Below, piece by piece: positions 48,386-56,648 of a DNA stretch of 64,000 bases. Origin of the DNA: Nostoc carneum NIES-2107 (lineage in GTDB: Bacteria > Cyanobacteriota > Cyanobacteriia > Cyanobacteriales > Nostocaceae). The stretch is taken from assembly GCA_002368155.1 (NCBI GenBank), contig AP018180.1, forward strand, positions 6,690,561 through 6,754,560. The letters run 5' to 3'. The position numbers and the translations under genes were made by a program. Position 1 is the stretch's first letter. Each line of letters begins with the position of its first letter. The notes below the pieces were generated by a model. That model was not told where the DNA came from. It did not search any database and saw only the letters and a program-made list of their open reading frames with translations.

Positions 48386-51016
48386 ATGTATATTGATGGC
48401 GTAAATTTATCCCATTTGGTAGTTAATGAGCCGGGAGAATCTTATCATACAAACACAAATGTAAATCGCTGGGTTGAAGTCCTGGTAGACTGTCCAGGTA
48501 ACTTAGGTTTATTTACATATCGTTTACCCGACCAGTTAGAAATCAAACCAGGGGATATTCTAACTGTACCCTTCGGCACACAACAAATGGGAGGGATTGC
48601 CATCCGTTTATTATCACAACCAAATACTGATATACCACTAGAGAAAATCCGCGATGTAGAAGATGTTGTGAGTGCAGGTTTTTTTCCTAGTGGTTATTGG
48701 GAATTATTAAATCGAATCGCAACGTATTATTATACACCTCTAATTCAAGCGATTAGGGTGGCTTTACCACCAGGTTTATTAGGGCGATCGCAGCGTCGGA
48801 TTCGCTTAACTTCTTTAGTCAAGCCAAGTGAAAAAGTAGCGGATCAGAATAATCATGTAATAACTCCCACTACTACCTTCCTCAGTTCATCTGCCCAGCA
48901 AATTTTACAACTTTTACAAGCTCAACCAGCAGGAGACTATAGCTTTGCTTATCTGCAACAAAAAGTGAAATCTGCTTATCGAGGTGTGCGGGAGTTAAGG
49001 CGATTTGGTTTAGTAGAAAGTTATTTAGAACCTCCCAGATTAAAGCGACCAAAATTACAGAAAGCTGTTACACTTATTGCCACCATAGATATAGATTTAA
49101 CCGCGCGCCAACGAGAAATTGTAGAAGTACTACGAAAACGTGGCGGTGAATTATGGCAAAGTGAATTATTGCAAATTTGTCATACTACTTCTTCTATCTT
49201 AAAGACGTTAGTAAATAAAGGCTACATCACTATAGAAGAAAGAGAAGTTTTACGCGCAGAAACAGGCCCAGAAATTACAGGCGATCGCGCTAAATCTTTA
49301 ACAGCAGATCAATCTCATGCTTTAGCTAGAATTCAAGCCATCGATGGATATGCTCAAGTGTTGTTGCATGGGGTTACAGGTTCTGGTAAAACCGAAGTTT
49401 ACCTACAAGCGATCGCACCTTTATTACAGCAAGGTAAATCGGCCTTAGTTTTAGTCCCCGAAATTGGACTCACACCCCAGCTAACGGATCGCTTTCGTGC
49501 GCGCTTTGGTAACAAAGTTAGCGTCTATCACAGCGCCCTTTCGGATGGAGAACGCTACGATACGTGGCGGCAAATGCTTACAGGCGAACCACAAGTAGTA
49601 ATTGGTACCCGCAGCGCCATTTTTGCCCCCTTACCCAACTTGGGTTTAATCATCTTGGATGAAGAACACGACAGCAGCTTTAAACAAGATACCCCCATCC
49701 CCACCTACCATGCGCGCACCGTTGCTCAATGGCGCGCCGAAATCGAAAATTGTCCCTTAGTCTTAGGTTCTGCAACACCTTCCCTAGAAAGCTGGGTAAA
49801 TTTCACGAACTCAGAACTCAGCACTCAGCACTCTTGTACAGACGCGATTAATCGCGTCTCTCCAACTCAGCACTCAGCAACGCCACTTGCTACAACTGCG
49901 GGAACCCCCGCAACGCAGCGGCTCCTCAGCAATCACTACCTCAGCCTCCCGGAACGCATCAACTCTCGCCCCTTACCGCCCATAGAAATAGTAGATATGC
50001 GGCAAGAATTACAGGCGGGAAATCGTTCTATATTTAGTAGATCCCTACAAGCAGCTTTAAACGAACTGCAAGAAAAACAACAACAGGGAATATTATTTAT
50101 CCATCGCCGGGGACATAGTACCTTTGTCTCTTGTCGCAGTTGTGGCTATGTGTTGGAATGTCCCCACTGTGATGTATCCCTAGCCTATCACCACACCGAA
50201 GACGGCGCGCCGCAACTTTTGCGCTGTCATTACTGCAATTATGCGCGATCGCATCCCCAATTCTGCCCCGATTGCGCTTCCCCTTACCTAAAATTTTTTG
50301 GTAGCGGTACTCAGCGTGTGGCGCAAGAATTATCACGCCAATTTCCGCAACTGAAATACATTCGCTTTGATAGCGACACCACCCGCAACAAAGGCGCACA
50401 TCGTACCCTCCTCACCCAATTTGCGAATGGTGAAGCACATCTATTAGTAGGGACGCAAATGCTGACTAAAGGTTTGGATTTACCACAGGTGACATTAGTA
50501 GGTGTTGTCGCTGCTGATGGATTGTTACATCTCTCAGATTATCGCGCTAGCGAACGAGCATTTCAAACTTTAACCCAAGTCGCCGGACGTGCAGGGAGAG
50601 GTGACGATCCTGGTAGAGTAATTATCCAAACTTACAACACAGAACATGAAGTAATTGAGTCCGTTAAACATCACGATTATCACACTTTTTCGGCTGCCGA
50701 ACTGGAACAAAGACAAGCACTAAATTACCCTCCTTACGGTAGGTTAATTTTATTGCGCTTGAGCAGTTTGGATCCAATTCAAGTGCAAAATACTGCTCAG
50801 ATCATCGCCACAGCATTAGGTACAGAAGACGGATTTGAAATTTTAGGGCCAGCACCAGCTAGCATTTTACGAGTCGCTAATCGTTATCGCTGGCAAATCC
50901 TGATTAAATTTGCACCAGATGATTTACCAAATTTACCAGACTGGGAACAAGTGCGATCGCTTTGCCCGGCTGCTGTGAGTTTAACTATAGATGTTGACCC
51001 GCTAAATATTATGTGA
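48386..51016 (+). CDS. priA: primosomal protein N' (replication restart helicase)
   Basis: The 876-residue PriA restarts stalled replication forks. The N-terminal DNA-binding domain is followed by a superfamily 2 helicase with Walker A GVTGSGKTE (about 330-338) and DEEHD (about 423-427). The zinc-binding insert has Cys pairs 'CRSCGY', 'CPHCDV', 'CHYC' and 'CPDC' (about 581-635). The second helicase lobe has 'VGTQMLTKGLDLPQVTLVGVVAADGLLHLSDYRASERAFQTLTQVAGRAGR'-type motifs. Residues about 473-516 are an extra segment encoded by intergenic-type repeat DNA (49805-49935), inserted between 'LESWVNF' and 'YLSLPERI'. It keeps the frame and spares all motifs. Confidence 0.93.
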   Translation: MYIDGVNLSHLVVNEPGESYHTNTNVNRWVEVLVDCPGNLGLFTYRLPDQLEIKPGDILTVPFGTQQMGGIAIRLLSQPNTDIPLEKIRDVEDVVSAGFFPSGYWELLNRIATYYYTPLIQAIRVALPPGLLGRSQRRIRLTSLVKPSEKVADQNNHVITPTTTFLSSSAQQILQLLQAQPAGDYSFAYLQQKVKSAYRGVRELRRFGLVESYLEPPRLKRPKLQKAVTLIATIDIDLTARQREIVEVLRKRGGELWQSELLQICHTTSSILKTLVNKGYITIEEREVLRAETGPEITGDRAKSLTADQSHALARIQAIDGYAQVLLHGVTGSGKTEVYLQAIAPLLQQGKSALVLVPEIGLTPQLTDRFRARFGNKVSVYHSALSDGERYDTWRQMLTGEPQVVIGTRSAIFAPLPNLGLIILDEEHDSSFKQDTPIPTYHARTVAQWRAEIENCPLVLGSATPSLESWVNFTNSELSTQHSCTDAINRVSPTQHSATPLATTAGTPATQRLLSNHYLSLPERINSRPLPPIEIVDMRQELQAGNRSIFSRSLQAALNELQEKQQQGILFIHRRGHSTFVSCRSCGYVLECPHCDVSLAYHHTEDGAPQLLRCHYCNYARSHPQFCPDCASPYLKFFGSGTQRVAQELSRQFPQLKYIRFDSDTTRNKGAHRTLLTQFANGEAHLLVGTQMLTKGLDLPQVTLVGVVAADGLLHLSDYRASERAFQTLTQVAGRAGRGDDPGRVIIQTYNTEHEVIESVKHHDYHTFSAAELEQRQALNYPPYGRLILLRLSSLDPIQVQNTAQIIATALGTEDGFEILGPAPASILRVANRYRWQILIKFAPDDLPNLPDWEQVRSLCPAAVSLTIDVDPLNIM
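49805..49935 (+). repeat. in-frame repeat insertion within priA
   Basis: The stretch contains ACTCAGCACTCAGCACTC direct repeats on both sides of a GACGCGATTAATCGCGTC palindrome (49841-49858). CGCCACTTGCTACAACTGCGG/CCCCCGCAACGCAG follows. These are intergenic repeat types, yet they are read through as about 40 Ser/Thr/Gln-rich residues of PriA. Confidence 0.75.
49839..49862. repeat. palindrome CAGACGCGATTAATCGCGTCTC
   Basis: A copy of the GAGACGCGAT family embedded in the priA coding region. It is the only one of the four copies inside a gene. Confidence 0.9.
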
Positions 51017-51035
51017 TGCTGGGAAAATAAACCAA

Positions 51036-51176
51036 GACTTACGCAACTACTACACCCATGTTCTGGTTTAAGAGTCAAGAGTCAAGAGTCAAGGGTCAAA
51101 AATTCAGGTTTTTTGGACTTTTGACGGTTGACCCTGGACAGCCTAAACGAAGAATAATGTGACACTTGCGTAAGTC
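51036..51176. mobile_element. 141-bp element with GACTTACGCAA terminal inverted repeats
   Basis: Perfect 11-bp ends GACTTACGCAA (51036-51046) and TTGCGTAAGTC (51166-51176) bound a segment that contains GAGTCAAGAGTCAAGG repeats and their complement (TTTTGACGGTTGACCCT). It lies between priA and the broken monooxygenase gene. It has no coding capacity and looks like a non-autonomous inverted-repeat element. Confidence 0.6.
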
Positions 51177-51209
51177 CTATAAACTTTTGAGAGTTTCTTG
51201 ATTTAATCT

Positions 51210-52632
51210 ATGGTTAATAAATTAGCGATTGTGGGTGCTGGCCCTTGTGGACTTCTCCTAGAACACCGATTCACTAATAAAATACGAGACTGAAAACCTC
51301 TGTTTTAAAGTCTCCTACAAGGAAACATTCCTTGTTACAACTCATGAAACCTGGTTTTTTCGTCATGATTCTGAATACTGAATCGGTGTTCTAGCACATT
51401 ATTTACTGCGTCGTGGCGAACAATACCAAATCGATATTTACGAACGCCGCAGCGATCCGCGAACTGTGCCATTTTCCAAATCCCGAACTTTTCCCATCGC
51501 CTTGGGAAATCGCGGAATAGCTGCTTTGCAGAAAATCCCTGGACTTGTGGAAGCAGTCAAAGCCATGAGTTTAGCAACTACGGGGTCTATGATACATCAA
51601 CCCAATGGCAAGACGCGAACAATTACCAGAAAGGAACCTCTGTTTACTCTTGATCGCACAAATTTAGCGATCGCGCTATTAAATCAATTAGTAGAAAAAT
51701 ATGACAACAGCCGATTAAATATTCATTTCAACAGCCAATGTACCCATGTAGATTTAGCTGCAAAACAAGTCACCTTGCAAAGAGATGCGGTAGAGAAATT
51801 TACTGCTGATTATGACTTATTAGTTGGTGCTGATGGGGCAAATTCTGCAGTTAGAGATCATCTTTGTACAATAGAATTGTTTGAATGCCAAAAACAATAC
51901 TACCGCAACGAGTACAAATCCATCTATATCCCCAATCCCACAATTAACCTGCAACCCGGTAAAATTCACACATGGAGAATCGATGATGGCACCAACATCA
52001 TACTACTTAATCAACCTGACGGCAGCATTAGTGGTGTGATCTATTTTCCCCAACAGAAAAATCAAGTAACAAGTCTGACTACCACAGAAGAATTACAGCA
52101 ATTCTTTCGCCATAATTTCCCCGAGGTGGCTCAGTTGATGCCACAATCAGAAGCCGAAGCTTTACTCAAGCGGCCCATTTCCCAAGTAATTACAATTCGC
52201 TGTAACCGTTATCACTATGATGACAGTGTGGTATTAATGGGAGACGCAGCTCATGCTGTTAGCCCCTCTCTAGGTCAAGGTTGTAATTCCGCGCTAGAAG
52301 ATGTGGTTGTGTTCGACAATCTTTTAGACGAGTATGCTGATGATTTAGCCGCAGCAATCGAAAATTTCAGTATTCGCCGCCAACCAGACGCTGATGCATT
52401 AGCAGAACTAAGCGAAAATGCCTTCCCTGCTACTAAGGGACTATTTTTGGAATTTATACTCAGACAACGCCTGTTACAAATTCTGCATCAACTATTTCCC
52501 CAAAGCTTCTTACCATCCCTATTTGAAGTCGTATTTGACACTACAGTTCCCTACGGAAAAATTTTGCAATTTTACCAAGGTTGGGTGTCTAAAGTCAAAA
52601 ATGCTAACAACCAGTTTTACAGCAACCTGTAG
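51210..52632 (+). pseudogene. FAD-dependent monooxygenase (kynurenine 3-monooxygenase-like), disrupted by a MITE
   Basis: ATG 51210 starts 'MVNKLAIVGAGPCGLLL', the FAD-binding GxGxxG strand, and after 17 codons the frame enters an inserted element and stops. The missing continuation 'AHYLLRRGEQYQIDIYERRSD' resumes at 51394 in another frame and runs to TAA 52632. The remaining protein has the second FAD motif ('YDLLVGADGANSAVRDHL', 'VVLMGDAAHAVSPSLGQGCNSALED') and a hydrophobic C-terminus like kynurenine 3-monooxygenase. Removing the element plus one TA restores a 429-residue protein. A shortened product from an internal start near 51466 would lack the FAD-binding strand and is unlikely to work. 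Confidence 0.88.
51261..51391. mobile_element. 131-bp MITE inserted at TA in the monooxygenase gene
   Basis: Thirteen-bp perfect terminal inverted repeats, GAACACCGATTCA and TGAATCGGTGTTC, are flanked by TA on both sides (51259-51260 and 51392-51393). This is the target duplication of IS630/Tc1-mariner-type transposition. The element encodes nothing. It adds 133 bp with the TA and brings an in-frame stop. Confidence 0.92.
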
Positions 52633-53044
52633 CAATTAATCAGGGAACCCAAAATTGGTTAAGGGGAAAAGGTTAAGGGTTAAAGGTTTTTCCTTTCCCC
52701 CTACCCCTTTTTTTAACCGACAAGTATTGGAACCTTAGAGAGCAGAAAATCACAGTTTCTAATTTTTTTCATTAAAGATCTAAAAAAATTAAATCTTAAC
52801 TTTTCTTAACACTATCAATACTAGTATACAACGCATCTTATTCACACATTTTGTATATACGTAGACCACGTGTATTCTACTAGTAAAATTTGTTAATTAT
52901 GAATTTGAGATGAATAAATCGAATTTAGATAAAAACTTTTGATTTCAATATCAAAGCTTTAACAGGTTTATCCGTGTAATTACTGTATAAGTTGTTTGTT
53001 TTGTTCTAGTTTTCGTATCCGGATTTATAGATTGGCTATTGAAG
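52633..53044. other. intergenic region, 412 bp
   Basis: It begins with GGTTAAGGGGAAAAGG...CCTTTCCCCCTACCCC, a purine/pyrimidine inverted repeat followed by T7 (about 52672-52717). This could terminate the monooxygenase transcript. The rest is very AT-rich, with a GTAGA/TCTAC palindrome around CACGTG (about 52860-52880). No gene is seen. Confidence 0.5.
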
Positions 53045-54037
53045 ATGTATTTAGAAACACTGGAAGACATCCTGCAAAATACCGAGTCTAATAATTTGGA
53101 TTTTTGCATAACCCAGTACCTAACCAAAACTTCTATCAAAACACTAATCATCGCCAAGGGTGTAAAGATAATGAAAACCATGAACTTAATGAATGACCAA
53201 ATTTTAATCGAGCAATATATCCAAGGCAAAATCAAGCTGGGATTTAGCCAAAACTTCCGCATCGAATCTATAGGAGAAACCATTCAATTATTAACTAAAA
53301 ATGGCTTCTTTATCGCTACCACAAACTTGGCAGATGAAACTAGAGTTTTTCAGGTAAGGCAAGAATCTCACCATTGGGAATTTCTCAACCAAATATTGCT
53401 TGACAATAGATTTATGCCAACTATTAAAAGTGGTAGTGGGTTATTACAATATGAATATTATCCCCTACCCAAATGCTATAAAATGCATTATACAGAAGCT
53501 TTAGATTTATGGAAGTTGTGGCGTTCTCACTGTAATTTCAAAGTGAACAGTTGCGAGCAATTAAACTTATTAGTATTGAATAATAATAATTGGCAGAAAA
53601 TTGTAGACTTAGCATTTAGTAGAGAAAGCGTATTTATCAAAACTGCTGCTGATGAGATTGTAGTTGATAACTGCGATCGCGTTCTCTGGCTCCTGTATGT
53701 CCAAGAAGAACCAGAACTTGCAACTGTAATTCAAACAAGTAAAGTAGTCAAAGAAAATAACTCTCCTCAAATTGCCAAAGTCACTCACAATCAATCAATG
53801 TGTGTGGTGCAAGATAAACAGCAAAATGATTATGTAGCTTGCGAGAGCAATCCATTTATTGCATCCCTGGTATCATCACCCACCGTCACAACTAATAATA
53901 TTGTCAAACTGCATCAAGGTAAACTTTACATTCAAACACCAGAAGGTGAAGTGGTCGTGGAAGGTTCTAACCTAAAATTCTGGTTTACTCAAGCGGAAAC
54001 TCAAAATCTTGTTCCTCAATCTGTGGTACTAAAGTAA
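53045..54037 (+). CDS. hypothetical protein, about 330 residues
   Basis: The protein is not recognised. It is soluble, with no signal peptide, and rich in Asn, Gln and aromatic residues ('FRIESIGETIQLLTKNGFFIATTNLADETRVFQVRQESHHWEFLNQILLDNRFMP'-type composition). A C-terminal beta-rich part follows ('IVKLHQGKLYIQTPEGEVVVEGSNLKFWF'). The start is uncertain: ATG 53045 is the first, but ATG 53171 (AAGG about 10 nt upstream) would remove 42 residues and may be correct. It is isolated between large AT-rich spacers, which with its composition suggests an accessory, lineage-specific gene. Confidence 0.6.
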   Translation: MYLETLEDILQNTESNNLDFCITQYLTKTSIKTLIIAKGVKIMKTMNLMNDQILIEQYIQGKIKLGFSQNFRIESIGETIQLLTKNGFFIATTNLADETRVFQVRQESHHWEFLNQILLDNRFMPTIKSGSGLLQYEYYPLPKCYKMHYTEALDLWKLWRSHCNFKVNSCEQLNLLVLNNNNWQKIVDLAFSRESVFIKTAADEIVVDNCDRVLWLLYVQEEPELATVIQTSKVVKENNSPQIAKVTHNQSMCVVQDKQQNDYVACESNPFIASLVSSPTVTTNNIVKLHQGKLYIQTPEGEVVVEGSNLKFWFTQAETQNLVPQSVVLK

Positions 54038-54282
54038 ATAATTAGTAGATTCTAGTGCAGCACCATGTAAATAAACCAACCATCTACAATCAACGAAACG
54101 CTAACGCTGTATACCTGCTTGAATTTCTAATTATCGCGCAGCAATCTACCCATCAGAATTACATTGTTGATTGTGCCAAAATTTAAGGCATAAAAACATC
54201 CAAATATGCCATAGCGTAAATTAAGCAGCAATTCTCAATCAATGAATTCCTACCCTATAATCACTTGGAATTTTGCACATTG

Positions 54283-56262
54283 TTATTGCTTTAGGCTTTT
54301 GAGATAATAAACTAGCGCCTCTGCTGTTGGTACATTAGTTGCTAGTAAAACTTTGTTAATATTGCAGCTCCTCAATAGTGCTTCTTCATTTGCTTGACTA
54401 GTCTGCGGTATGAGGAAATCTCTCAAGAAAATAACGGCTGAGATATCACCAGAGTTAACTAATGTATTAATTGCTTGATATCCATTAGAGGTGGCTGCGG
54501 GAATTTGGTGATTAATAGTGATACCTGCGTTTTCATGCAAAACTTCGCTAATTGATTGCCATGCAATAGTATGATGATGTGAGAAAAAATCTTGATGCTG
54601 ATGCACAAATTCAGCTAATTCAGCTTTTTTGTTTTCATGAGCTAAAAGTACTATATTTTTCTGAGTAATTTCTGGCTGATTTTGAATGACAGTTACTTCC
54701 TCATAAATTTCACTAGATTCTGCTTCTGAGGAGTCATAAATTTCAGCAAAAAGTTGATTAATTGACTCAGATGTTAACAGCGTTAATTCTGGGCTAAAAT
54801 CATCTTCAAGTTCTTCATTTAATAGAGCAGATAGAGCATCTGATTCGCTTAATTCGCTAGTTGCTTCCGGTACTTCTGTAAGAAAAGCCTCTTCATTCAC
54901 TACTACTGCATTATCAGTCTTGATATCCTCAGCTTGATTGTTGATAGGTTCCGGTACTTGGCAAAATAAAGCTCCGGAATCAATTAGCATCTCGTCTGAG
55001 AATATAGCTTCTTCATGGCTAAACTCTGGGGTAAAGCCATCCACAAATTTTGGCGCTGCTACACCATCAATATTGACTTTAAAATCCTCCTCAATAACTT
55101 CATCACTGATATGAGGTGGAACTTCAATGATTATATTTTGTGGTTGATTGGATAGATGACGCGGTTGTACAATTGTTAACTCCCGTGGAATTTCTGCATC
55201 CCAATCTATATCTAAATCTGCAATTTCTGTCGGAAGTTCACTCACCATTTCTGCTGGTTGTCGGAATTTATCACGCGGTTGTACATCGGTAAAGTCTTGC
55301 AGAATTGGCATTTCTAAATCGAAAAAGTCATCATCAATATCCGCGACAACTTCATTCAAGGTTGCTGCTGGTGGCTCAGCTTGAGCGCGTGGCTGTACAA
55401 TTGTCAATTCTCGCGGAGTCTCTGCATCCCCATCTATATGTTCATGATTTATCTCTGCAGGAATTGCGCTTGCTGTCTCTGGAACTGAGTCATTTAAATC
55501 TTGTGGCTGCACAAAGGTAATTTCTTCGAGAAATGGTGCAGCCACATCAACATCATTCACCTCTGCGGAAATTTCGTCTCCTATCTCTGGTAATGGAGAC
55601 ATTAAACCTTGTAGTTGCACAAAGGTAATTTCTTCGCTCACTGATGGAGCAGCATCAGCATTTGAATCGCTCACAGATGACGGAATTTCATTTGCTGCTA
55701 GCGAATTTTCAATGATGTTTTCTAGTGCATTGATTTCAGATTCTAGTTCTGAAGTATCTAGTTCGCTTTTATCGTTACTAAATTCTGCAGCCGATTCAGA
55801 ACTTAAGTTACGTACAACTTTGCTATTTACTTTTGCCGCTGGATTAGCAATATTAATATTGCCAATATTGTCATTGACTCGCCAACCAGCCAACAGCGCT
55901 GGATCGATAGTTTTAAATACTGTCGCTGGCAATTGTTGAGGCGTAGGAATCATATCTTCCACAGTCATCACGTAATCACCAATGCGGATAATATCTTTAT
56001 CCTTTAGCTGTACTGGCACATTTTTTTGAGCCAGTTTGCCGTTAATAACTGAGCCATTTCTACTTCCCAGGTCACAGAAGTAGTAATTACTATTATGAGC
56101 AAAAAATTTACCATGTACCCTACTCACATCAGGGCTATTTAAGACCAAATAAGAATCAGGAGAACGACCAATCATGCATTCTCCTGTTGGTGCAGTTGCT
56201 AATGCTAGATCAAGTTCGTTAACTTCATCTGCTGTTGGTGAATAGTTAACTTTTACTTTCAT
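54283..56262 (-). CDS. FHA-domain protein with C-terminal methylglyoxal-synthase-like domain
   Basis: A 659-residue protein. An N-terminal FHA phosphothreonine-binding domain (about 25-98) has GRSPD (32-36), SRVHG (47-51) and 'LGSRNGSVINGK'. A long acidic linker (about 105-530) contains five copies of an E(I/L)T(F/I)VQPQ-like motif at 210, 246, 285, 322 and 361 (period 36-39). Residues 535-659 match the methylglyoxal synthase fold ('KNIVLLAHENKKAELAEFV', 'SGDISAVIFLRDFL', 'EEALLRSCNINKVLLATNVPTAE'). Catalytic Asp71, His98 and Asp101 of the E. coli enzyme correspond to Tyr595, Ser and Asn, so activity is probably lost. It may bind a phospho-ligand and scaffold Ser/Thr kinase signalling. Confidence 0.8.
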   Translation of the reverse strand: MKVKVNYSPTADEVNELDLALATAPTGECMIGRSPDSYLVLNSPDVSRVHGKFFAHNSNYYFCDLGSRNGSVINGKLAQKNVPVQLKDKDIIRIGDYVMTVEDMIPTPQQLPATVFKTIDPALLAGWRVNDNIGNINIANPAAKVNSKVVRNLSSESAAEFSNDKSELDTSELESEINALENIIENSLAANEIPSSVSDSNADAAPSVSEEITFVQLQGLMSPLPEIGDEISAEVNDVDVAAPFLEEITFVQPQDLNDSVPETASAIPAEINHEHIDGDAETPRELTIVQPRAQAEPPAATLNEVVADIDDDFFDLEMPILQDFTDVQPRDKFRQPAEMVSELPTEIADLDIDWDAEIPRELTIVQPRHLSNQPQNIIIEVPPHISDEVIEEDFKVNIDGVAAPKFVDGFTPEFSHEEAIFSDEMLIDSGALFCQVPEPINNQAEDIKTDNAVVVNEEAFLTEVPEATSELSESDALSALLNEELEDDFSPELTLLTSESINQLFAEIYDSSEAESSEIYEEVTVIQNQPEITQKNIVLLAHENKKAELAEFVHQHQDFFSHHHTIAWQSISEVLHENAGITINHQIPAATSNGYQAINTLVNSGDISAVIFLRDFLIPQTSQANEEALLRSCNINKVLLATNVPTAEALVYYLKSLKQ

Positions 56263-56648
56263 ATTAATTTTTCGTTATTTTTATTAATTTCTACTACCCA
56301 ACGCTGACTGGTTGAATCTTCTAAATTTAAAATAGCATCTGTGTGAGCGATGAACATGGTAACAACAAAGTCTACCTGCTCATGAGAATTATTTCTGACG
56401 AGTGATGGAATATAGGGTATTGATGATTAGTTGCGCTACTTAGTTCCCTTTATTTCCCTTGTTTCTCATTCCATTATTGCGTAAACGCAAAAGTGCGATC
56501 GCACTCAGACGAGTCAAAAAATAGCAAATTTTGCCAGACTACTACCCCTGGTAAGTAATTGAGCAATATTTTTGTAATCAAAAAATACTTCCCAAGCTGA
56601 AGAGATTTGCTCAGGTCGCTCCTTTCACCCTTCCCCCAATCCCAATCC
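56263..56648. other. intergenic region, 386 bp
   Basis: Two minus-strand genes flank it. It contains the FHA gene leader, no recognisable gene, and only a short GGGAAATA/CCCAATCCC-type repeat near the kinase stop. Nothing else is supported. Confidence 0.45.

Noticed and set aside
51466-52632. Functional monooxygenase starting at 51466
   Set aside because: The frame lacks the N-terminal FAD-binding GxGxxG strand, which is present upstream but cut off by the MITE; a broken gene explains the data better.
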